Below are positions 25,752 through 31,672 of a stretch of DNA of 64,000 bases, piece after piece (the first letter of the stretch is position 1; the number at the start of each line of letters is the position of its first letter). A program made the position numbers and the translations under genes. Source of the stretch: Herpetosiphon sp042688385 (lineage in GTDB: Bacteria; Chloroflexota; Chloroflexia; Chloroflexales; Herpetosiphonaceae); contig NZ_JBHUPY010000011.1 of the NCBI RefSeq assembly GCF_042688385.1, positions 185,550-249,549 on the forward strand, in the 5' to 3' direction. The notes beneath the pieces are model-generated. The model was not told the DNA's origin, ran no database searches, and worked only from the letters and a program-made list of their open reading frames with translations.

Positions 25752-27638
25752 TTAGGCATTGACTTCGTGGGCATTGGCCAACAATATTGCTTGCTGGCGA
25801 TCGTGCTCGGCTTCTGGATAGCGTTCGAGCGCTTCCAAGGCTACCGCGCGATTTTCGTACAGCTCAGCCAAATCGGGCTGCAATTCAATCGCGGTGTTCA
25901 AATCGGCCAACGATGCTGCTAAATCGCCAAGCTCATAATAGAGAATGGCGCGGTTAGCCACAATCCCTGAGTCGTTTGGTTTGAGCTTCAGGCTAGCGCT
26001 ATAGTCGGCGATTGCGGCTTGAGTTTGGCCCAAGGCTTCGTAGCATTCGGCCCGATGGTTAAGCGCCACCACGTTGTTGGGGTCAATATCCAGTGCGCGG
26101 CTAAATGCGCCAACCGCTTGCTCAAACTCGTCTTGCAACTGATAGCATTGGGCAAGGTTAGTCCACACTTCGGTATAGGGCGGGCTAAGTTCAATCGATT
26201 GGCGATAATCGCGCTCGGCGGCTGCATAATCGCCAATTTGCAGGTAAATATTGGCGCGCTCGTTGTAATATTCGGCGTAATTGGGGTCCATTTCAATTGT
26301 CAAGGTATAATAGTGTAGCGCATTCGGATAATCTTTGAGCGAATCATACACTTGGGCAATGTTATAGAGCAACACCGAGCGATGTAATTTATGTTCCTCA
26401 GTATCTAAGCCAGTTTCTAGCTGCTTATAACATTCTTGGCAAATTTCAATCGCTTCCAAGGGCCGTTTTTGGAAGTGGCGAATTAATGCCAAGCCATTGC
26501 GATTAAACGATGATTGAAAGATTTTTTCTTGGGCGGGAATGTCGGCCTGCTGAATCGCTTCAATGCCCAAATTAAGGTAATGCTCGGCTTGATCGTAATC
26601 ACGCGGCACTGCAAAACGCCCATGAATCATCGCAATCAAGTAATACCAGCTAAATAAACGAGCTGGATTATCGGTGATGCTCACCGCAGTTTCGGCAATT
26701 GCCAAAGCTGGCTCGGCCTGTTTTAGCCCAATATAACAATTGTAGAGCTTCAAATAGGCGCTTAGCCGAAAATCAACGCTCTTAGGGAAATCGCGCTCCA
26801 TCTCAACTTGTAACGGTTCGCCATAATACAGCGCATCTGCATACAAGCCGCGCGTCGAGCAGATCGAAAGCCCTTCGTGCATAAAGCCCAGCCGCTTGCG
26901 TGGCTCGTTGGCGGCGGTTGCTAGTTGAATCAATTGCGGCAAATGCAATTCAATTTCAATTGGATCAAAGGTATGGTCGCGCTCTAGCGCTTCAAGCTGT
27001 TGTTTGGCCTCAGCAGGATCTAATTCAGCCGCTGGCTGATCTGCTTGCCAATCGCCATTGATAAGCTCGACCTGCTCGGCCCAGCTTTGATATTCGGCCA
27101 ATAACTCAGGGTTTGGCTCAATCAAAAAGCCAATCGTCAAGCCAAAGCGTTGGTCGGCGCGGCGCAATAATTCTTTGAAAAACATCGTGACCAGCGAACC
27201 AGCCTGATCAAACTGATCGCAGACAATCACCCAAGCTTGGTCGGGCGCATGTTGGCGAAACTCATGCAGCATATCGATCAAGCCCTGCACAATTCGAAAA
27301 GCGCGATCGGCTGCATAATTGCGGGTGCGCTCTTGAGGATTGCTAATATCAGTCAGGCTTGGGTTGCGCACGGCCAATTCGCGTTGCAATTGGGGCAGCA
27401 CCAAAGCCAATTCATAATCATATTTGACCAATAGCTCAGGCGCTTGGGCCTTAATTTCGGGCAAGAGCGAGCTAACAAAGCTATTCAGCCCAGCCCAGTG
27501 GCCCAAATTGGCCCTATTCATGCTTAGCAGCCATGTTCGTGCCGCAGATTGTTGGTTTAGCCATGCTTGGGCGGCTGCGGTTCGTTGCGCGCCAGCATTG
27601 CCCACCCAAACGATTAATTGCTTGCTCTTAGATGTCAT
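25752..27638 (-). CDS. TPR protein with degenerate N-terminal P-loop region, peptide-locus partner
   Basis: A 628-residue protein. Residues 1-200 look like a degenerate P-loop NTPase: IVWVGNAGAQRTAAAQAW sits where Walker A should be but lacks the Lys, and AWVIVCDQFDQAG resembles Walker B. From about 225 onward the chain is helical repeats. The C-terminal ~230 residues are at least six clear TPRs (for example YYNERANIYLQIGDYAAAER and ALNHRAECYEALGQTQAAIA). Its start overlaps the RRE-M50 gene by 11 bp, so the two are translationally coupled. It is probably a scaffold or regulator; no catalytic role can be read. Confidence 0.8.
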   Translation of the reverse strand: MTSKSKQLIVWVGNAGAQRTAAAQAWLNQQSAARTWLLSMNRANLGHWAGLNSFVSSLLPEIKAQAPELLVKYDYELALVLPQLQRELAVRNPSLTDISNPQERTRNYAADRAFRIVQGLIDMLHEFRQHAPDQAWVIVCDQFDQAGSLVTMFFKELLRRADQRFGLTIGFLIEPNPELLAEYQSWAEQVELINGDWQADQPAAELDPAEAKQQLEALERDHTFDPIEIELHLPQLIQLATAANEPRKRLGFMHEGLSICSTRGLYADALYYGEPLQVEMERDFPKSVDFRLSAYLKLYNCYIGLKQAEPALAIAETAVSITDNPARLFSWYYLIAMIHGRFAVPRDYDQAEHYLNLGIEAIQQADIPAQEKIFQSSFNRNGLALIRHFQKRPLEAIEICQECYKQLETGLDTEEHKLHRSVLLYNIAQVYDSLKDYPNALHYYTLTIEMDPNYAEYYNERANIYLQIGDYAAAERDYRQSIELSPPYTEVWTNLAQCYQLQDEFEQAVGAFSRALDIDPNNVVALNHRAECYEALGQTQAAIADYSASLKLKPNDSGIVANRAILYYELGDLAASLADLNTAIELQPDLAELYENRAVALEALERYPEAEHDRQQAILLANAHEVNA

Positions 27639-28932
27639 CGACGCTAACCTTTCTGCGGATCAAGCTCCAAAGCCAAAGGAAGATTCCAACGGCTTGGCTG
27701 ATAAAGATCAAAATGGCTGCCAAAATCGAATCGAGCACTTGCAGGTTGTTGCTTGAACTACCAAACATCCGTTCAAACAAAATGCTGGCGTAGCTCCATA
27801 AAATTGGCAGGGTTAAGAAGAATAATGAATAGAAAGCAAGCACCCGTCCGATCAGCCAGAAAAAGGCGTAGCGCTTGATAATTGTGCGCTCACGTTCGGG
27901 AATTGCCGCTTGATTATGCGGTTCTGGGCGACCCATTAAACGATTGAACTGATTGATCATATAATTGGCGGTATCGCCCATGAGGTTTGAGCAACGCAAC
28001 CAGGTTGAGAGGAAATAATAAATATCGGTGCGCACAAAGAAATACAGCTGAAACAGCAAATTCAGCAGGTAGCTCCACATAAATGCCCGCACCAAAACAT
28101 AGCCAAAATCCGAAAGATTAATGATTTGACGCTGGTGCATAAACGCCAGATAAATCATCATCGCGGCGCTGAGCAAATCGACCACCATGCCCGCCAAAAT
28201 TGGCAAAAAGCGCAGATTGCGCTTAATCGACCAAATTGCCGACATATCGGTTTCGGCCACAATCACCCATAAGCGTCGCCCGATGCCAAAGCGCACATCA
28301 ACCCCACGCGAGCGGGCAGCCACCGCATGGCCAAGCTCGTGAAAAAAGGTAATCACAAAGCCATGCAGCATGATGATTAAGGTAAAGATCGCCATTTGCT
28401 CATCGACGACCATCGCCCGCCAGCCTGCTACAATCGATGGTTGAGACAGCACAATTGCCGCTGCACCACCAATAAAAATCGCATACAAGGCCAAAGCAAT
28501 TGGGCTGAACAACAATTGAGCAAGCCGCACCGGAAAAAACGTGAAGTGAAAGCGCACAGTGCGCGGTTGATTGGGTGTGGTTGCAACAGCTTCGGCTGTA
28601 TTGGTTGGCGCTTGTTGGCCAAAGCGCACAGTATCCGATTGGAGTGGCTGGACAAAGCCTTCGGATTCTAATTGTTCGAGGAGATCGACCAAATCGGGAA
28701 TTTCACCATAGCGTTCAGCATACAGGGCTTGCGCCTCGCCAATAGTTTTGCCATGCGCCAAATCATCGAGGATTTCAACCGCTTCTTTGGGCAGCATAAT
28801 GAAGTTATTGGTATCGACGCGCCCAATTAATAACTCTTCTTCGCTCTCCTCTTGCCGAACAAATGGATACACATCAACATAGGCTGATGCTGTATACAAA
28901 GGATTCGTCGAGGCAGCAACCATACTTGTCAT
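27628..28932 (-). CDS. PqqD-like (RRE) domain fused to membrane M50-type metalloprotease
   Basis: A 434-residue protein. Residues ~20-97 (YPFVRQEESEEELLIGRVDT, ILDDLAHGKTIGEAQALYAE, LLEQLESEGFV) match the PqqD-like fold that binds leader peptides in RiPP pathways. Residues ~140-425 have about six membrane spans with the zinc motif HELGH (198-202) and a later VRTDIYYFLSTW, whose Asp303 fits the third ligand of M50/S2P proteases. It directly follows twelve precursor-like genes on the same strand and overlaps the TPR gene. The likely role is recognition and cleavage of those peptides at the membrane. ATG at 28923 is an alternative start. Confidence 0.85.
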   Translation of the reverse strand: MTSMVAASTNPLYTASAYVDVYPFVRQEESEEELLIGRVDTNNFIMLPKEAVEILDDLAHGKTIGEAQALYAERYGEIPDLVDLLEQLESEGFVQPLQSDTVRFGQQAPTNTAEAVATTPNQPRTVRFHFTFFPVRLAQLLFSPIALALYAIFIGGAAAIVLSQPSIVAGWRAMVVDEQMAIFTLIIMLHGFVITFFHELGHAVAARSRGVDVRFGIGRRLWVIVAETDMSAIWSIKRNLRFLPILAGMVVDLLSAAMMIYLAFMHQRQIINLSDFGYVLVRAFMWSYLLNLLFQLYFFVRTDIYYFLSTWLRCSNLMGDTANYMINQFNRLMGRPEPHNQAAIPERERTIIKRYAFFWLIGRVLAFYSLFFLTLPILWSYASILFERMFGSSSNNLQVLDSILAAILIFISQAVGIFLWLWSLIRRKVSVDDI

Positions 28933-29005
28933 AGCGCCAGGCCCACCCTTCTAGTGTTGGGATTAACTAAAAACCTTCTCCTGCTCACTCACTCACAGGT
29001 TCAGT

Positions 29006-29116
29006 TTATGCACCAACGAGGATGGGACCACCGGGGCCAATTGGGTCGCAGGAGCCTGCGTAAAAGGCCGCCGTTGTTTTGAGGGTTTCGACTTTGCGAA
29101 TCGTAATCTTTTTCAT
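29006..29116 (-). CDS. Precursor peptide P12 (promoter-distal)
   Basis: A 36-residue peptide: shared leader MKKITIRKVETLKTTAAFYA, then tail GSCDPIGPGGPILVGA. It deviates from the family in three ways: Gly-Ser instead of Gly-Gly before Cys23, Asp instead of Gly after it, and a C-terminal Ala instead of Pro. AAGGAGTATCC precedes the ATG. It is the last peptide gene before the RRE-M50 protease gene, 73 bp away, with no obvious terminator between. Confidence 0.8.
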   Translation of the reverse strand: MKKITIRKVETLKTTAAFYAGSCDPIGPGGPILVGA

Positions 29117-29150
29117 GGATACTCCTTAACACACCGTCGAGTCAAAAAAC

Positions 29151-29264
29151 CTATGGTTCGAGCACTGGGAATGGGCTGATGATGATTGGGCCGCCACAGC
29201 CACCAGCATAGAAGGCAGCGGTCGTTTTCAAGGTTTCAGCCTTGCGAATGGTGATCTTTTTCAT
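29151..29264 (-). CDS. Precursor peptide P11
   Basis: A 37-residue peptide: leader MKKITIRKAETLKTTAAFYA, tail GGCGGPIIISPFPVLEP. It has one of the longest and most hydrophobic tails, with three internal prolines and the only acidic residue near a C-terminus. AAGGGGATTTCC precedes the ATG. An upstream in-frame ATG (29408) comes from reading through the neighbouring peptide gene and is not a plausible start. Confidence 0.82.
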   Translation of the reverse strand: MKKITIRKAETLKTTAAFYAGGCGGPIIISPFPVLEP

Positions 29265-29305
29265 TGGAAATCCCCTTAGCACTAATTTAGATTTCGGCGA
29301 ATAAA

Positions 29306-29401
29306 CTAGGGTTGGGCGAAGATTGGGCCGCCACAGCCACCAGCATAAAAGGCAGCGGTGGTTTTCAGGGTTTCGGTTTTGCGAATCGTAATCTTTTTCA
29401 T
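29306..29401 (-). CDS. Precursor peptide P10
   Basis: A 31-residue peptide: leader MKKITIRKTETLKTTAAFYA, tail GGCGGPIFAQP. Its tail ends in PIFAQP exactly like P9, showing that this pair is a recent duplicate. A strong AAGGAGTGTGTC ribosome site precedes the ATG. Confidence 0.85.
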   Translation of the reverse strand: MKKITIRKTETLKTTAAFYAGGCGGPIFAQP

Positions 29402-29431
29402 GACACACTCCTTATCGTTGAGGTTTGTTGC

Positions 29432-29524
29432 CTATGGTTGGGCGAAGATTGGGCCACAGCTACCAGCGTAGAAGGCGGCGGTGGTTTTCAAGGTTTCGGT
29501 TTTGCGAATCGTGATCTTTTTCAT
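29432..29524 (-). CDS. Precursor peptide P9
   Basis: A 30-residue peptide: leader identical to P10, tail GSCGPIFAQP. Compared with P10 it has lost one Gly and carries Ser at position 22, but Cys23 and the PIFAQP end are kept. AAGGAGCATTCCC precedes the ATG. Confidence 0.85.
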   Translation of the reverse strand: MKKITIRKTETLKTTAAFYAGSCGPIFAQP

Positions 29525-29575
29525 GGGAATGCTCCTTGATAACAATTAATCAGTTTCAATAATTGACGCTATTTG

Positions 29576-29665
29576 TTATGGCAAGCGAACGCCGCCACAG
29601 CCACCAGCATAGAAGGCAGCGGTGGTTTTCAGGGTTTCAGTCTTGCGAATCGTGATCTTTTTCAT
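29576..29665 (-). CDS. Precursor peptide P8 (shortest)
   Basis: A 29-residue peptide: leader MKKITIRKTETLKTTAAFYA, tail GGCGGVRLP. It is the shortest member; only six residues follow Cys23. Ribosome site AGGAGTGTGTC as in P7 and P10. The 51-bp gap to P9 has no special feature. Confidence 0.85.
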   Translation of the reverse strand: MKKITIRKTETLKTTAAFYAGGCGGVRLP

Positions 29666-29704
29666 GACACACTCCTAAAATTGCTCGTTATTAAGTCGAA
29701 AAGC

Positions 29705-29797
29705 CTATGGGATTTGGCGAGGGCCGCCGCAGCCGCCAGCGTAGAACGCAGCAGTGGTTTTGAGCGCTTCAACTTTACGAATGCTCAACTTTTTCAT
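29705..29797 (-). CDS. Precursor peptide P7
   Basis: A 30-residue peptide: leader MKKLSIRKVEALKTTAAFYA, tail GGCGGPRQIP. The leader (LSIRKVEAL) is shared only with P6, and both tails end in RQIP, marking another duplicate pair. Ribosome site AAGGAGTGTGTC. Confidence 0.85.
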   Translation of the reverse strand: MKKLSIRKVEALKTTAAFYAGGCGGPRQIP

Positions 29798-29838
29798 GAC
29801 ACACTCCTTAAGCAAACACACAATTCAAACGGCCAAGC

Positions 29839-29943
29839 CTATGGGATTTGGCGGGGTGGGCCGCCTGGGCCGCCGCAACCGCCAGCATAGAAGGCAGCGG
29901 TGGTTTTGAGCGCTTCAACTTTGCGAATACTCAATTTTTTCAT
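29839..29943 (-). CDS. Precursor peptide P6
   Basis: A 34-residue peptide: leader identical to P7, tail GGCGGPGGPPRQIP. Relative to P7 it carries four extra residues (GGPP) inside the tail, a clean in-frame expansion. Ribosome site AAGGAGTGTGTC. Confidence 0.85.
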   Translation of the reverse strand: MKKLSIRKVEALKTTAAFYAGGCGGPGGPPRQIP

Positions 29944-29980
29944 GACACACTCCTTAAGCAAACAATTCAAACGGCCAAAT

Positions 29981-30076
29981 CTATGGAATTAGGCGTGGTG
30001 GGCCGCCACAGCCGCCAGCGTAGAACGCAGCGGTGGTTTTGAGGGTTTCAGCTTTGCGAATGCTCAACTTTTTCAT
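29981..30076 (-). CDS. Precursor peptide P5
   Basis: A 31-residue peptide: leader MKKLSIRKAETLKTTAAFYA, tail GGCGGPPRLIP. Its leader is a mosaic: LSIRK as in P6/P7 but AETL as in the ITIRK group. Ribosome site AGGAGTGTGTT. It is the first gene after the last long hairpin spacer. Confidence 0.85.
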   Translation of the reverse strand: MKKLSIRKAETLKTTAAFYAGGCGGPPRLIP

Positions 30077-30145
30077 AACACACTCCTAATAAACCCATTG
30101 CGTTAATGGGATGCTTCGCATCGATTCAAGTGGGAATCTGTGGAA

Positions 30146-30184
30146 CTATTTGCAGCGGGAGCAAAGAGCGAAAAATGCAAATAG
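30146..30184 (-). other. Hairpin H4 in the P4-P5 spacer
   Basis: CTATTTGCA (30146-30154) pairs perfectly with TGCAAATAG (30176-30184) around a 21-nt loop that is pyrimidine-rich in the transcript. A second small hairpin (CCCATT/AATGGG, 30094-30110) lies nearer P5. The spacer is 121 bp against 30-51 bp elsewhere in the array. Confidence 0.55.
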
Positions 30185-30197
30185 CAACAAGCAAAAC

Positions 30198-30311
30198 CTA
30201 TGGGATTAACACGCCACCGCGGCCTGGAACAAGTGGGCCACCACAGCCGCCAGCATAGAAGGCAGCGGTTGTTTTGACGGTTTCGGCCTTGCGAATCGTG
30301 ATCTTTTTCAT
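30198..30311 (-). CDS. Precursor peptide P4
   Basis: A 37-residue peptide: leader MKKITIRKAETVKTTAAFYA, tail GGCGGPLVPGRGGVLIP. It shares AETV in the leader and a GR-containing, LIP-ending tail with P3. Ribosome site AGGAGTGTCAC. Confidence 0.85.
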   Translation of the reverse strand: MKKITIRKAETVKTTAAFYAGGCGGPLVPGRGGVLIP

Positions 30312-30371
30312 GTGACACTCCTAATAAGCCCATGGTAATGATGGGAGGTTAATGAGCCAAAATAAAATCTG

Positions 30372-30415
30372 AAGCACTATTTGCGGCAGGAAGAATTGAG
30401 GTGGGCAAATAGCTT
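30372..30415 (-). other. Hairpin H3 in the P3-P4 spacer
   Basis: CTATTTGC (30377-30384) pairs with GCAAATAG (30405-30412), extended outward by AAG/CTT across a 2-nt bulge. The stem is nearly the same as in H4, while loop and flanks differ. A small CCCAT/ATGGG hairpin lies at 30329-30345, as in the P4-P5 spacer. Confidence 0.55.
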
Positions 30416-30431
30416 GAGGATGGAGTTGTGC

Positions 30432-30542
30432 TTATGGGATCAGGATTCGGCCTGGGCCAATTGGCGAGCCGCCACAGCCACCAGCATAGAAAGCGGCGGT
30501 CGTTTTAACGGTTTCAGCTTTGCGAATGATGATTTTCTTCAT
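30432..30542 (-). CDS. Precursor peptide P3
   Basis: A 36-residue peptide: leader MKKIIIRKAETVKTTAAFYA, tail GGCGGSPIGPGRILIP. It is the only member with Ile in place of Thr/Ser at position 5. A Ser lies three residues after Cys23. Ribosome site AAGGAGCAACCCC. Confidence 0.85.
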   Translation of the reverse strand: MKKIIIRKAETVKTTAAFYAGGCGGSPIGPGRILIP

Positions 30543-30594
30543 GGGGTTGCTCCTTGTGAGATGATAGTTAAATGTGCGACGATCATCCTCAATT

Positions 30595-30639
30595 ATTTTG
30601 AAGCAGTGGAGCAAGATGTGGGAGGAGTTGCTTCAAAAT
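30595..30639 (-). other. Hairpin H2 in the P2-P3 spacer
   Basis: An 11-bp perfect stem, ATTTTGAAGCA (30595-30605) with TGCTTCAAAAT (30629-30639), around a 23-nt loop. Outer CGACGAT (30577-30583) can pair with ATCGTCG (30638-30644) to extend it. The stem differs wholly from H3 and H4 but is related to H1. Confidence 0.6.
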
Positions 30640-30656
30640 CGTCGTAGCTGCGAGGT

Positions 30657-30761
30657 TTAGGGAATCACAATAATTCCGCCACCGCCTGAATGACACCCGC
30701 CAGCATAAAATGCCGCAGTGGTTCTCAAGGTTTCAGCTTTACGAATGGTGATCTTTTTCAC
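30657..30761 (-). CDS. Precursor peptide P2 (GTG start)
   Basis: A 34-residue peptide with GTG as the start codon, so ATG-only searches miss it. Leader (V/M)KKITIRKAETLRTTAAFYA, tail GGCHSGGGGIIVIP. It is the only member with His-Ser after Cys23 and the only one with Arg at position 13. AAGGATTTCC precedes the start. The glycine-rich tail makes it the most divergent mature sequence. Confidence 0.8.
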   Translation of the reverse strand: MKKITIRKAETLRTTAAFYAGGCHSGGGGIIVIP

Positions 30762-30820
30762 GGAAATCCTTCATTGGAATGAAAATGATCGTATTTACTT
30801 TAGAGCGTTAAGTTGGGTTT

Positions 30821-30857
30821 TGAAGCAAGGGCAGGAAATAGGAGAGGTGTTGCTTCG
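30821..30857 (-). other. Hairpin H1 in the P1-P2 spacer
   Basis: TGAAGCAA (30821-30828) pairs with TTGCTTCG (30850-30857) around a 21-nt loop. The stem core GAAGCA/TGCTTC is shared with H2. The spacer is 120 bp, the same as the other three hairpin spacers. Confidence 0.55.
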
Positions 30858-30881
30858 ATGAGGTTTTGGGTTTGCCGACGT

Positions 30882-30980
30882 TTATGGCAGGATGATGATT
30901 ACTGGGCCACCACAGCCACCAGCATAGAACGCAGCGGTCGTTTTCATGGTTTCGGTCTTGCGAATCGTCAGTTTCTTCAT
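30882..30980 (-). CDS. Precursor peptide P1 (promoter-proximal)
   Basis: A 32-residue peptide: leader MKKLTIRKTETMKTTAAFYA, tail GGCGGPVIIILP. It is the first gene of the array behind the promoter at 31014-31043. The tail is a simple aliphatic run ending in Pro. Ribosome site AAGGAGTATCC. Confidence 0.85.
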   Translation of the reverse strand: MKKLTIRKTETMKTTAAFYAGGCGGPVIIILP

Positions 30981-31013
30981 GGATACTCCTTAATGAATCG
31001 GTGAATTGACGCT

Positions 31014-31043
31014 AGTATACTTTTAATTATTAATAGTTGTCTA
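31014..31043 (-). promoter_or_regulatory. Promoter of the precursor-peptide array
   Basis: On the minus strand TAGACA (31038-31043), 18-bp A/T-rich spacer, TATACT (31014-31019), 33 bp before the P1 start codon. No comparable promoter was found inside the array. Confidence 0.65.
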
Positions 31044-31087
31044 GCGAATAAGATGAGTAAATGATTAATAATCTTTTTCACAAATGT

Positions 31088-31103
31088 CACATTTTCAAAT
31101 GTG
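31088..31103. promoter_or_regulatory. Inverted repeat upstream of the peptide promoter, possible operator
   Basis: CACATTT-TC-AAATGTG, a perfect 7-bp inverted repeat about 45 bp upstream of the -35 box, flanked by a further half-site (CACAAATGT, 31079-31087). It could bind a regulator or overlap the GNAT gene terminator region. Confidence 0.4.
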
Positions 31104-31128
31104 CGCAATCTTGCCCATAACCAACGAA

Positions 31129-31590
31129 TCAGAGCCATTTTTCATAATAAATAATCTCGAGTTGATCGATCTGGCCACGCGCAATTTCCCGATAGCCATG
31201 TTTCAGATAGAGCTTTTGAGCTGGCGCTTGCGGCACTGAGGTGTCCAGATGCAAGCGATTTAGGCCCAATTCGCGCGCACGCATTTCAAGTCCAAGCAAC
31301 ATGTGCTCGCCCAAGCCGCGCCGCCAAAAATCGGGATGCACGCGCATACGTTTAACTTCGGCCTCACGCTCGCCAGTTGGCAACAAACCGCCCATTACCA
31401 CCACTTGCCCAGCTAATTCGCCAACCAAAAATTCGCCGCCTGTAGCCAGATAATAATTTTCAACCGCTAAAACATCAGCATCGCGCGGCCCATTGCCCAG
31501 ATGTGCGCCCATCAGTTGCAAACCCAAATTGTGCAGTTCCCAGACGATCGCTGCATCGCTTGCTTGATAGCGACGGATGTGTAATTTCAT
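31129..31590 (-). CDS. GNAT-family N-acetyltransferase
   Basis: A 153-residue GNAT protein with the acetyl-CoA-binding segment VKRMRVHPDFWRRGLGEHML (R-x-x-G-x-G/A form) and a C-terminal LYLKHGYREIARG, both family hallmarks. The ATG at 31590 follows GAGGAGCC. It is on the same strand and just upstream of the peptide array, but a promoter lies between them. A role in acetylating the peptides is therefore possible but unsupported; small-molecule acetylation is equally likely. Confidence 0.85.
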   Translation of the reverse strand: MKLHIRRYQASDAAIVWELHNLGLQLMGAHLGNGPRDADVLAVENYYLATGGEFLVGELAGQVVVMGGLLPTGEREAEVKRMRVHPDFWRRGLGEHMLLGLEMRARELGLNRLHLDTSVPQAPAQKLYLKHGYREIARGQIDQLEIIYYEKWL

Positions 31591-31612
31591 TCGTTGGCTC
31601 CTCGCTGAATAT

Positions 31613-31648
31613 AAAAAAACTGCTGTTGGCTTTCTCTGACAACAGCAG
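31613..31648 (-). terminator. Rho-independent terminator of the DUF1444-like gene
   Basis: CTGCTGTTG/CAACAGCAG perfect 9-bp stem, then seven T on the minus strand. Confidence 0.9.
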
Positions 31649-31672
31649 GCGCTTGAATTGCAATGGGTAGGT

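Noticed and set aside
29006..30980. Reading the array as a CRISPR-like or DNA-level tandem repeat
   Set aside because: The repeated units are coding, in frame with separate ribosome sites and stops, and differ mainly at synonymous or tail positions; spacers are not unique equal-length sequences.
29006..30980. Calling the peptides lanthipeptides, sactipeptides or daptides
   Set aside because: No lanthionine synthetase, radical SAM enzyme, or the aminotransferase/oxidoreductase set of daptides is in the flanks. One Cys and the Thr pair alone do not decide a class.
31129..31590. GNAT gene as a member of the peptide operon
   Set aside because: A well-formed promoter lies between it and the first peptide gene, and GNAT genes are common neighbours by chance. 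Left as unproven.
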